In this document: piece by piece, positions 47,455 to 57,955 of the stretch
Layout: each line of letters starts with the position of its first letter
Position numbering within the stretch: the first letter of the stretch is position 1
NCBI GenBank assembly: GCA_032622095.1
Contig: CP136061.1
Span: forward strand, 18,788,991 to 18,852,990
Reading direction: 5' to 3'
DNA length: 64,000 nucleotides
Origin: Siphonodentalium dalli
Lineage: Eukaryota > Mollusca > Scaphopoda > Gadilida > Siphonodentaliidae
Translations under genes and position numbers: made by a program
Notes under the pieces: model-generated
What the model saw: only the letters and a program-made list of their open reading frames with translations
Databases searched by the model: none
What the model was told of the DNA's origin: nothing

Positions 47455-48008
47455 CAACCACGGGGGGAGAACTGCGACGTGAGGATCGGTTGCATACCAA
47501 TAAAGAGACGGTGGAATTCCGATAAACGAGACGGCGGCTATTCGATCTGAGACGGTTCATTTTCAGGCATTCAAATGGAATTTCGGTGACCTCTCAGGTT
47601 TCATATCATCATATCGTTATTTAAGTTACTAATATCCATCAAAATCTGGACGCTACGGTGACTAAAATCAAGAGAATAGCCATTTAAAAGTCACTCGACG
47701 GTTCGTTTTCCGATAAAAGACATGCGACGGTTCGTTTTTTATCGGAAAACGAACAGTCGCGTGACTTTTAAATGGCGATTCTATTGGTTTTACTCACTGT
47801 AGCGTCTAGATTGTGATGGATATTAGTAAATAAAATAACGATATGATGATATGAAACCTGATTTGTCACGGCAATTCCGTTTGAATGCCCAAACACGAAG
47901 AAAATCTTGTTTGTCGCCGAAAGTGAACCGTCTCGTTTATCGGATTTCCACAGTCTCTTTATCGGAATGCAACCGATCCTCACGTCGCAGTTCTCCCACC
48001 CGTGACAA
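47455..48008. mobile_element. 554-bp full-length foldback element
   Basis: The left half is complementary to the right half over almost its whole length: GAGAACTGCGACGTGAGGAT (47467) with ATCCTCACGTCGCAGTTCTC (ending about 47995), AGCCATTTAAAAGTCAC with GTGACTTTTAAATGGC near the centre. The centre has repeated CGACGGTTCGTTTTCCGATA words. No coding capacity; a cruciform-capable MITE. Confidence 0.75.
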
Positions 48009-48461
48009 CCTAACTTAAGAAAGAAGATCCTTGATGATAATCTAGTAATTTATTTATAGTGGCCTATGTATTTTGATATCAAGTAGTATCAAAATGTTTT
48101 GCTTTTTAACAAATATTCTAGTCAAGTTAACTGGAGTAAATGTATGGTCATTATGTTTGCTTGCTTAGACCGTTATTTTTCTGCAGTTGATTGTTATTTT
48201 TCTGTATTTTTTCTTGCCTATTTAGACAGTATTAGAAAGTTATTTCTGTACTTTTAGCTAAACTTAACTGTAAAGTTTGATGAATTCGAAGTTGAGCTGA
48301 ACATTACACTTTCGATTTGTAGTAAATACTATGTCGGTAATAGTATGGAAGTTGAAATTTTCTTTGGCATACTAGTAGTCTAATACCTAGGGTTGAACAA
48401 ATGAGTGTACAGGTAAACAGAGGTGGGTTTTTTTTGGCCTAACGTAATGGTAATTCAGAAC

Positions 48462-48606
48462 GATTACACCATCACATCTATTTCCGCACCCGCAGGACAT
48501 CATAATTGACTCATAAAGTAGTTATTGAAATTTGACCTCCAACTACGTAATACACGTAAATGTTCGGGAGGTGCGGATACGGAAATAGATTTGATGGTGC
48601 ATTCAT
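48462..48606. repeat. imperfect foldback
   Basis: ACACCATCACATCTATTTCC is mirrored by GGAAATAGATTTGATGGTGC; the inner arms (GCACCCGC / GGTGCGGA) also pair. Arms of about 45 bp. Confidence 0.55.
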
Positions 48607-48706
48607 TCTGATATATTATTCACGTTAGTACATGTATAACGTTGGATTAACTTTGACTGCGTGGGGGATATACCAGTGTGTTGTTGCATTTGTTCGTTTT
48701 AACTTT

Positions 48707-48841
48707 TAAGAAATGAATGTCATGTGGAATGTTGTAATCGGGATATGACAGTCAGATCAGTGTCACATGTACATTAACGTTGTGACACTAATCTGATTGT
48801 CATATCCCGATAACAACATTCCACATGACATTCATTTCTTA
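48707..48841. repeat. foldback with arms of about 60 bp
   Basis: TAAGAAATGAATGTCATGTG pairs with CACATGACATTCATTTCTTA, and inward AATCGGGATATGACAGTCAG pairs with CTGATTGTCATATCCCGAT. Only a 10-15 bp loop remains. Confidence 0.7.
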
Positions 48842-49104
48842 TATTTAAATACTTTGTATAAAATGAGGCTTTGAAATATATTTTAATTGTACTTATAAAT
48901 GCATGCTCGGCTATTCCATCAAGATCTATTCCCATCAACAAGTCATCGCCATCACTTAAGTCAGATATGTTAAGTTCGAAGCTCATTTTGTGACTTTCCG
49001 ATATGCCCTATCGCGACATTCGGTTCAATTATAAGGGAAATATTAGCTATACAACGTAATACTATGGGATTTATTCTCATTACTCAGCAGGTATTCACAT
49101 GTGC

Positions 49105-49535
49105 TTAAAGATAGTCAACTTGTTCGTGGCCATTTTAATGAAACCCAAATTATTATTCGGACAGTTGTAGGGGACTAAAATATTAGATTTGAGACGAGAA
49201 ACCCCATTAGAATATGCTTCAATCACCATATATCACAAAATAATATATATAATTTTTATCAAATTTCATTTCTCGACGCCTTCGAGAAATTAATACTAAG
49301 TCGGGTAACTCTATTTTGCCGCATTGGCACTACGTTAATTTGAATGAAACTGCCAATTATTCGCCACTTTTGATGTCTATAAAATGCTGTTTTCTTCCAT
49401 TTACAAACTCCTACCAATTCAATACAGGACATGGAATATTATTGATAAATCACACACTGGGGTATCCAGTTATATATTTTTAATTTAAAAAAAATTTTGT
49501 TCACCCCCCTCCACGAACAAGTTGACTATCTTTAA
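49105..49535. mobile_element. small TIR element with 25-bp perfect ends
   Basis: TTAAAGATAGTCAACTTGTT at 49105 (continuing CGTGG) is exactly inverted at 49511-49535. TGC flanks both ends (49102-49104, 49536-49538). A diverged inverted part-copy is at about 32780-32975 and an end fragment at 44171. No coding capacity. Confidence 0.65.
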
Positions 49536-49636
49536 TGCGTATGTGATAATATGGCCACCTTTAATAATTATGCCCACACAATTGGTCTATAGATTTATTG
49601 GGATAATAGACAACCAGTGTTATATCAATGTTCTCA

Positions 49637-50130
49637 TTTAAAGGGACATTATATCTTCGAAAGCAAAAAAATATTTTATAAATAAATCGCTCAGTGGCAA
49701 AAACAATCAGGTTTATATATACGGTTTTGTATAATTACCGAAATATGATCGTTTTAGTGTTTTATCGAAATGAAGAAAAAAATGAGCACCATATTGCTTT
49801 CGAACATATGATGTCAATTTAAAACACACTAGATGTGTCACGTTACTTACTCACTGAAGCATAAAATTATTAAAGGCCCGCAACTACTTGGGAGTCACAA
49901 AGACAAAACAAATTTTTTTAAATGTGGTTTTGTGTGTAAATATATGTGGGAAGACTTCTAAATGCCCATCAATTATCTGATAGGACTCATGTTGCCTAAA
50001 CTTCACTAAAATCGTAATAAATGTCTCGTCAAAAGCTTAAAAAGCTTATATCTATTGAATCCGCCATTCTACGCAGTCACATTCATCATTGTCAAGTTGA
50101 GCTGCAGTATCATTGATACTTTCATTACTA
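49637..50130 (+). repeat. internal CACTA duplication, copy 2
   Basis: Shares CTTCGAAAGCAAAAAAAT, CAGTGGCAAAAACAATCAG, GGTTTTGTATAATTACCGA and, near 50092, CAAGTTGAGCTGCAGTATCA with 43700-44020. Confidence 0.5.
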
Positions 50131-50250
50131 TTCTCAATAATGGTTGTTTATGCCTATTTGGGGGCTTCCTCTGTCCAATGATACACAATGCATAGACAAT
50201 AAATGTGAAAATTCTGACCTCCCGAAGTAGTTGTGTGCCTTCAACTACAA

Positions 50251-50536
50251 ATCACCCAATAATTCGGCCCGATGAAACTGCAGGAGGTATTTCACATTGT
50301 ATCGCCAAAAATAGATATCCACAAACGTTTGTAAGCCATTGTAGCATATAACACTGAACATGTAAATGTCATTCAGATATAATTTTGAAAACCGTGGGTG
50401 CCTGTGGTTATTCAGATTGACAGCTTTTATTTCAAATCCGCCCAATGGCTTAACGTTTGTGGATATCTATTTTTGGCGATAAAACATAAAATACCTCCTG
50501 CAGTTTCATCAGGCCGATATGCAATTACTGGGTGAT
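50251..50536. repeat. foldback with arms of about 85 bp
   Basis: ATCACCCAATAATTCGGCCC with the mirrored GGGTGAT end; inner arms ACTGCAGGAGGTATTT / ATACCTCCTGCAGT and CCAAAAATAGATATCCACAA / TTGTGGATATCTATTTTTGG pair well. Confidence 0.7.
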
Positions 50537-50789
50537 AACACCAGCGTGTCACGTAATTGGCGGCCAATCATAAACCCGGATTTAGGGTAACACACACAGG
50601 GTATGTAAATATTTTATTATGAGCACTTATGAGCATGTTTCTTATTTTCACTGTGGTTCATTGTTAAGTTACAATTAATAAATAATGTTTCATAAATCCT
50701 GTTTTTGAATGATGTGACATCGACCTGGCCATGATCAGGTAACCAGATACATACTATATATTCGTAATATTACATATATACTACTAATA

Positions 50790-51260
50790 GCTCACCTGAG
50801 ACAAAGTCTCAAGTGAACTATACCCACCACTGTTTGTCTGTGCATGCATGAAGATTCCTGGGGTGACCGAGACAAGGGTTCACATTTGATCATTAGGGCT
50901 CCGTCCATGATCAGATAGGTGTCAGTGGTCAAGATCAAATATATTGATTCTGGTAACATTTTCTAACACCCTCTTCTCCAAAACCATTCAACCCATTTGA
51001 CTGACATTTGGTGTGGGGGTTCATTGAGTGATCAGGGTTGACATTTGTTCATTAAGAGCTGGCTCTATAAATTAGGGGCCAGGAGTCAAGGATAACTCCA
51101 TTTCGTCAATATTTCTAAAAACTTCTCTACTGATCATGAAATTAAAAGTTATTTAGTTGAAATCTGGTGTGAAATTTCCCTTGGTGATATCTGTTTGTTC
51201 ATTAGGTACCGACTCGTCAATTAGGGGTCAGGGTTCAAGAACTTATTAGAACCAGTCTCC
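50790..51260 (+). repeat. CTCACCTGAG-type dispersed repeat
   Basis: Starts AGCTCACCTGAGACAAAGTC followed by the near-complement TCTCAAGTGAACTATACCC. Diverged monomers with CATTTG(A/T)TCATTA(G/A)G follow. This head is very common in mollusc repeats as far as I know. Confidence 0.55.
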
Positions 51261-51329
51261 TACTTAATTATATTATAACAGGTAATCATGCGCACTCAAA
51301 TAGTCCCTGGACTATCTTGTTACTATATA

Positions 51330-51916
51330 TAGCTCTCCTGTAGTTTCCATTAAAGTACCATTAATTTTCTACATTTCTTTTAAGGACATTATAATGCCAT
51401 TAAACCCCTTCACAAGCCCATTAGTTTTAAGTTCCTTAACATTGGATCAAACATATTTAATGCCATTAAACACCTAGCCCAAGCCCGGTAATTTTTTAAG
51501 AGCCTTATTTTTCAGTATGTGCATTAAATACTTATTTAATGACATTAAACATATTTCATTAACTGTTTAATGCCTGTTTAATGGGAAGTTAATGGCATTG
51601 AAAAAGCATTAATTATAGAGTGATTCATTAATAATATTATTGATGCTATTTTAATGCATCATTAAAATATCTAGTTGAATTTAATGCTGTTAATATAATC
51701 TTAATTAATAGCATTAAACGAGGGAGAACAGGTTAACTATTTTAATGCATGTTTCATTGTTTTTAATGGGTCCTTAAACAGTACCTGGTTAATGGGTTTT
51801 TTTAATAGTTTTTTAAAGGTTTTTTAAGTGAAATTTTATGACCCTTTAATGGAATTTTAAGGACTAATGTTTGATGGTGTTTTAATTGGGTGTTAATGTA
51901 TAAACCTGCAGTAGTG
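51330..51916 (+). repeat. right subterminal array of TTTAATG words
   Basis: I count about 9 TTTAATG and 7 CATTAAA words. Near the end nearly all read TTTAATG, so they face the end in the same sense as in the left array. TAAGAGCCTTA occurs in both arrays. Confidence 0.8.
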
Positions 51917-51919
51917 CAA

Positions 51920-53055
51920 GAAGAGGAAGATTTAAATGAACTAATAAAAAATAATCAACATTTTAATAATATTGTCTCAATTGAATATTAATAATACTAT
52001 CAATACAGGTAGTTCAATACCCACACACGGACCATCTCTACCACACGACCTGCAGTTTAAAATATGGTGCATATGTCTGACATCTGTGAATTCTCTGTAT
52101 TCAAGGATTCCAAGCCAATATTTGTCCTATCACATAGCAATATATTAGAATTATCTATAATTCCTTAGTATAAATAAAATAGTGTTGGAAAAAAAAAACA
52201 TGTTTTCAGACTGTTTGTGTATTTATTTTCCCAACCATGTTTTTTTTTTCCCCGTCCGACCGACCCACTATTCTGGGAAAAAAATCCGCAAACCATCTTA
52301 TCAAAAAAAAAAGGCCAAAGCAATATACCACAAACCCATATGCATTTACTAATGACATCTTCATCTGAGTAAAACTGACTGAACTCAAAATGATATGCAC
52401 CAATAAATGCATTATTATGATGGCCTTTGGGTTGCGCCCTTGGCAATATTAGATTGCATGTGGCAATTGAAGCTGCATTACTTTATTTAACATACCCTGG
52501 AGATAAAATCAGAAGCAATATATGTATATCAGCAAACAATACATGGAGATTTACAAAGCTGAACTTAAATCATTTGAAAATTCCTTAAGATTTTCATATT
52601 ATATCAGATGAACATTACTGCTTTGATTATGAAGTACCCTAATTAAATTAAATCTGAATTATCAGTTTCACCACCATTGGATAGGGGAACTGAATTTCAA
52701 TTGTTCAATGTTCAGCAATGGAGAAAATACCCATTAACACTCTTTCAGCCATATTCACCTAGTAGGCGAGTCTATACAGGGACATGGTTAGAGGGGATAG
52801 AAAAACAGAACAAAAACAATAATTTTCATACTAAAATATTGGTTGTTATTTCAAACTATTTCAACGAACGATTGGTCTAAACTTTCCTCTTAACTTTTCA
52901 CTGAAATTTGTTACAAATTTAGCCAAACAATAGCCAGGGTATCTGTGGTTGTTGCTCTGACAGACAGGATCATCTTATACAATTGATGACTGGTAACAAA
53001 AAACTCAAATAGCAAAACCTACATTGTTTATGGAATGTATTTTTTAATGGGTACA
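51920..53055. repeat. mostly unassigned; dispersed module with a 61-bp-satellite unit
   Basis: At about 52240-52350 CCCCGTCCGACCGACCCA and ATCCGCAAACCATCTT are followed by AAGCAATATACCACAAACCC and ATATGCATTTAC. The second part equals half of the 61-bp unit at 21260-22161, and the first part is the inverse of GATGGTTTGCGGATCCGACC at 22164. No gene seen; frames at 52165-52446 read this module. Confidence 0.5.
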
Positions 53056-53118
53056 GTGCATTAGTCCGAGGATTCTCTAGTCTGATGGTTCAATGATCCA
53101 AGGGTTCGATAGTCCGAG
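53056..53118 (+). repeat. 16-bp tandem repeat (TAGTCCGAGGGTT type)
   Basis: Four units of the form CATTAGTCCGAGGATT, diverged. The same 16-bp unit type recurs at 62250-62345. Confidence 0.65.
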
Positions 53119-53373
53119 GCATTTCAGGTGTCTAACCTGGTTTCAGGGCAATTTTTCACCAGATGTTGAGTAATCACCTTGGTCATCTTTCCCTTCTGAT
53201 GTCCCATAGTCTAGTGGTGAATGTAGAGTTGGCCGTGAACGGGAACAATGAAGATTCCAGGCGGTTTGATATTTTTATATTTTAAATAAGTCTGTTGGTT
53301 GTTCGGTGGTCTAAGCGGGAGTGTCTCTATATTTCTGGACACGAGTATATGTAGTTATACTGGTTTGATCGTC

Positions 53374-53591
53374 CCTCACTTATACAATGGTTGCTACCAG
53401 TCATAACCAATTAAGAATATGATCTTGTTAATTATGCTTGTGTGTTCTTATACAAAATCATTTACATCTCCCACATACTGTGCTTATTTATACAATTAAC
53501 CCTATCATTACAATCACTGGGGAAAGGAAGTTTATCCTAGATCCGGGAACACATATAACAATAACTATACTATCTTATGTACTATCGGACA
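53374..53591 (-). mobile_element. fragment of a related Gypsy LTR
   Basis: Reads, on the minus strand, as a diverged copy of the first about 215 bp of the LTR at 22343 (minus-strand start TGTCCGATAGTACATAAGAT). It includes ACTTCCTTTCCCCAGTGATT. Several substitutions and deletions show it is older. Confidence 0.8.
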
Positions 53592-53772
53592 CTGCATCAA
53601 TATTGTTCGTGGCATATTGGAACACAGTCAAACATTGCATAGCCCATAACCATTAGATACAGAAAGGGAACCCTAAAGCTGGAAATTATTAAATGTCCTC
53701 AGTGTTTATTTCTTAGTAATACATGCACAAGCAATCTGTGTTTCATTTTTATGTTTCTATTACCTTGATATA

Positions 53773-53940
53773 CAGTAATGCTCTAAGTAATCGACTCCAT
53801 AACAACAGCAGAATTATGGGTAACTTTTCAGGATTTAGTCGGAAATATGGCTTGTTGCCATTCATCGGAAAGCTGTAAATCCTGAAAAGTTACCCATAAT
53901 TCTGCTGTGGTTATGGAGTCGATTACTTAGGGCATTACTG
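53773..53940. mobile_element. pogo-like MITE, shortened centre
   Basis: CAGTAATGCTCTAAGTAATC to GATTACTTAGGGCATTACTG. The central GAGAGCTTTCCG part is mostly deleted. Confidence 0.75.
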
Positions 53941-54263
53941 TATTTCTTTTCCAAAGTTGGTAGTGAGACCCCAAACACCCCTGTTGCCATGCCAATGCGC
54001 TCTTGTCTTGTGTTCAATGTGTTGCATGATACTTATTGGATTATAGAAGGGTGATGTTGAAGTGTAAATTGAACTTCAGCCATTGTTACTTCTCCCGGAT
54101 TACAGTCCACTTCTCCCTAATGACAAACCAGGGAGAAGCGACTTCTCCCAATTTGAAACCTCCAGGCTTGTCCATGTACATGTACATGTACATGTATTAT
54201 GGACTTACTTCTATGAATAAAACCAATAATTTGAGTGTTGAGTGTAGAAAGGGCTATAGTATA

Positions 54264-54440
54264 CAGTAATGCCCTAAATAATCCACTCCATAACCACAGC
54301 AGAATTATGGGTGATTATCAGGATTTAGTCTCAGTGAGAGCTTTCCGATGAATGGCAACAAGCCATATTTCGGACTAAATGCTGGAAAGTTACCCATAAT
54401 TCTGCTGTGGTTAAGGAGTCGATTATTTATGGCATTACTG
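54264..54440. mobile_element. pogo-like MITE, left arm shortened
   Basis: CAGTAATGCCCTAAATAATC to GATTATTTATGGCATTACTG. The left arm jumps from CAGGATTTAGTC to the CTCAGTGAGAGC centre. Confidence 0.75.
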
Positions 54441-56315
54441 TAGGTGTGTTTGAGCAGAGGAAAGAGACCATCTAGAACTTCATTAAATGGACATCTGTTT
54501 TCACTTTAACCTAATATAAGTTGACTTGTTTGCTTCACTAACTTCAATTATTATATCTCAATGTGTAAGGCTCCTCAATTATCTCCAATTACAATGTTAC
54601 AATGTACTCTATTTAGGATAAATAGGGCAGGGAAGATTATATCTCACAAACTCCCACTATGCAATGTTAAACCTAGACAGTGTAGCAATCTTAATTGGGT
54701 TATACAAGTGCATTTTAATGAGGTACATGTCTGTAATATTACTGGTAATGTTCAAACTGCATTCCCAATTGCACAAAGCATGTGCATAGCAGGCAGACAA
54801 AAGATATAATATCTATTTGAATATAATTTAATAGACCTCATAACATACATTTACATTTTGCTCAGTCTGAAGTAACATTAAAAAGATTTATACCATAATT
54901 GCCTACATGGTGTACCTAAAATAATTATTTTGTAAATTTCAGTTTACACCCTACTGTGGGTATAAATTTCTGCTGTTGGTGTAAATGTTCAAACGACATT
55001 TAGAATGGGTTAAATGTGTATACCCATAGTAGTAGTAGTAGTAGTATCATGATCTGTTTTCACACTCAAAATGCTGTGATTACATGTATTATAACCATTA
55101 AAGTGATGTGAAACACTCCGGTTGGGTGATCAAATAGAAATGGAGAATAATCTTGCTCAAAGTAGTTATTTTTATGAATATTAATCCAAATATACAACAC
55201 ACACCGTCAGTTTTATATATTTATTAAATGCAATCTCAGTATCGATGGCAAAATCATTTGCGTCAGTTTATCGGCGATTGTTGCATCCCGAATCGAGATG
55301 TAACTATTTACAATTGACCGTAGTTCAGATGGTGTTTTCTATGGAGTTGTATGGTCGATTACTTTGAGATTTTGGGGAATGTAAGTAGAATGCTACATTC
55401 TCCCAGTTGCATAGCGCCTGAATACTAACATCAGTTTCACGCACCCAAACAAGTCTGTAATATGTCTTTAATTGCCACATGGAAATAATAATACAATTGA
55501 GGCCCCTCCCAATGGATTACCTTTCAATACCGATTTATAACATGATACATGCAGTCAACAAAATGGTGGTGATTTCAGAATATAACATTTTCAATTAATG
55601 AGTCGATATGGCAGTAACACTGAAAGTGATGTAAAACACTCCGCTGAGGTGTTCAAAACATAATAACAAAGAATCATGCCAAAATAAGTTATTTAAAAAC
55701 AATTTGTATCAAAATACACAGAAAACAGTCATTGTTAAAAAACGAAATATATGAAGTGACTATCATTGACCATAAAGTCTATGTCCAATAATTTGTCCTG
55801 AATAAAGTAGTAAAATTTACATGTGTGTAGTAGTTAAAATGTCGTTCTCTGAAATGGTACAGTCAATGTGGTTGGAATTTTCAATATTCTTAGTTTATTG
55901 CAACTACTACACATGTAGTACTAGTAGTACATTCTTCCAGCGGGGATAAGTGTTTGGAAATTTGGATACTAACTTATTCACTGAAGTAAGGCCATAATAC
56001 ACATGTATGTATTTAATAAATTTAATTTGTTTTGTTTAGTCAAATGAGCACAAATAAATTTGAAACATTAATTTGTTGTTATTGAATCAGATGTCTTATC
56101 TATGAATATCTCGCCTGTTGTGCAAGATTTTAGAGATCCTGAGTACGCTGATCATCGTTTCGGTCTTTCTGATATCCTGGGTACCCTAATAAATGTTTCG
56201 GGATGAACTCATACATGTATGCCTTAGTAGTAAGTCAACTACGTAAATGTATTTCCCTTGATCAGGAATAGTTTGGATTTACCCAGAAGTTTCTGACCCC
56301 GAAATTCCAATACCC
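54441..56315. repeat. gene-free; diverged direct duplication of about 525 bp
   Basis: AAAGTGATGTGAAACACTCC at about 55098 and AAAGTGATGTAAAACACTCC at about 55624 start two blocks that share further words (AAAGTAGTTATTT / AAATAAGTTATTT, ACATTCT(C/T)CCAG). No coding motif. Confidence 0.5.
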
Positions 56316-56375
56316 GGTACTACCGGGTCAGGTACTACCGGGTCAGTTACTACCGGGTCAGGTACTACCGGGTCA
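56316..56375 (+). repeat. 15-bp tandem repeat, 4 copies
   Basis: GGTACTACCGGGTCA repeated four times with one base change. Confidence 0.9.
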
Positions 56376-56458
56376 CGGGGTCAGTATTGAAAAAAGTGTA
56401 AACATTTGCCAAGGATTCAGCTAGGAGAAAATAAATGAGGTTGGTTGGGAGACACAAT

Positions 56459-57101
56459 TTAAACCTTTCATGATGGGAGCTGCGCTGGTGCAACATTAAA
56501 GATCCTATGCCAGTGCATTCACTTAACCCTTTACCCAACAGAAGGGCCCTGTGCCAATGCATTCTCTTATATATGCGAGTCGACCATAGGTCGCCTCGCA
56601 TATATAAGAGAATGCATTGGCTTAACACATTAAAAATTATAAAATTGTTAAAGAATGTAAGAAAAAATGGTAAAAAGTGTTAAAAAAAGATTTTTTTTAG
56701 GCCAATGCATTCTCTTATATATGCGAGGCGACCTATGGTCGACTCGCATATATAAGAGAATGCATTGGCACAGGGCATAACTGTAACTATCACAATGTGG
56801 TCAAGGAGCCGATTCCAATGATATCCATATTTGTATGGTTCTATTGAGACAGACCGAAGATATTTTAGGCTGTTGAAGCTTTATTTGGCCGGTTTTGGCC
56901 GGTTTGTTGGGTAAAGGGTTAATGTATATATGCAAGTCTCCCATATATAGGAACTTCCGGAGCCTCGCATATATAAGAGAAGGTAAATATTGTTAGGCCA
57001 ATGTATTCTCTTATATATGCGAGTCTCCCTATGCATACATAGAATGCATTGGCACAGGGTTTTTGCAAAATTTTAGGAAGCTCCAGTCATGGAAGGGTTA
57101 A
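56459..57101. mobile_element. piggyBac-like MITE (CATGACTGGAGC subfamily), split by another
   Basis: TTAAACCTTTCATGATGGGA at the left and CAGTCATGGAAGGGTTAA at the right mark the outer element. It resembles 59346-59591. Position 56523-56922 is a second MITE inserted at a TTAA inside it; removing it joins CAGTGCATTCAC to TGTATATATGCAAG. Confidence 0.65.
56523..56922 (+). mobile_element. piggyBac-like double-hairpin MITE, nested copy
   Basis: TTAA on both sides, CCCTTTACCCAACAGAAGG start and GTTGGGTAAAGGG end. Very similar to 7791-8190, including the ATTCCAATGATATCCATATT portion. Confidence 0.8.
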
Positions 57102-57379
57102 CTCAATGGGGCATCCATTGTTTGCCCTGTTGGAACAAAATTTGGGTATTTACTATCTATTTGTCGGTAGAATATAGAGTCATCAGCAAAGAGTCTTGAA
57201 CTGTCTTACATCTGATTTAACTTCTTTGGAAAGCTCATTTACAAGGCAGAAGTATAGAAGCAGTACAGTATCTGTATTTGGTAGCGCCCGATCCTCTCCA
57301 CTAACTCTGCTAGTTGGACTATTACATTTCAGCAGTAATAGTAGCTCATGTATTGTCTTCCAGGCTGTTCCAATCCAAG

Positions 57380-57955
57380 ACTGTTTATATTGGTCGGTGT
57401 TTGCTCTATTGTGTTGATAACTTGATACACTCTTGAGAGCTGATGATGTTGACTGTTTATATTGGTCGGTGTTTGCTCTATTGTGTTGATAACTTGATAC
57501 ACTCGTGAGAGCTGATGATGTCGACTGTTTATATTGGTCGGTGTTTGCTCTATTGTGTTGATAACTTGATACACTCGTGAGAGCTGATGATGTCGACTGT
57601 TTATATTGGTCGGTGTTTGCTCTATTGTGTTGATAACTTGATACACTCCTGAGAGCTGATGATGATGACTGTTTATATTGGTCGGTGTTTGCTCTATTGT
57701 GTTGATAACTTGATACACTCCTGAGAGCTGATGATGATGACTGTTTATATTGGTCGGTGTTTGCTCTATTGTGTTGATAACTTGATACACTCCTGAGAGC
57801 TGATGATGATGACTGTTTATATTGGTCGGTGTTTGCTCTATTGTGTTGATAACTTGATACACTCGTGAGAGCTGATGATGTTGACTGTTTATATTGGTCG
57901 GTGTTTGCTCTATTGTGTTGATGACTTGATACACTCCTGAAAGCTCATGATGTTG
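57380..57955 (-). repeat. 72-bp minisatellite, about 8 copies, open on minus strand
   Basis: Unit GACTGTTTATATTGGTCGGT to GCTGATGATG(A/T)(T/C). 72 is a multiple of 3 and the minus frame reads VYQVINTIEQTPTNINS plus (H/Q/R)HHQLS(G/R). No ATG opens the frame and the flanks are not protein-like, so coding is unproven. Confidence 0.85.

Larger units (their letters stand above)
32104..51916. mobile_element. 19.8-kb CACTA (EnSpm) DNA transposon, apparently complete
   Basis: The left end is CACTACTGCATGCATAATCC and the right end is the inverted CACTACTGCAGG (written TGCAGTAGTG at 51907-51916). Each end is flanked by CAA (32101-32103 and 51917-51919), the 3-bp target duplication expected of CACTA elements. 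Both subterminal regions are dense CATTAAA arrays. Between them lie an intact three-exon Tnp2-type transposase gene (minus strand) and a second gene on the plus strand, transcribed away from each other. Ends, duplication, subterminal arrays and the transposase family all agree, so the call is firm. Several small foldback or MITE-like units are nested inside. Confidence 0.93.

Noticed and set aside
44160-49550. A 5.4-kb transposon nested in the CACTA element, bounded by GTTGTTCGTGGAGGGG ends
   Set aside because: The left match at 44171 is only a fragment; the right end pairs perfectly with 49105 instead, giving a 431-bp element.
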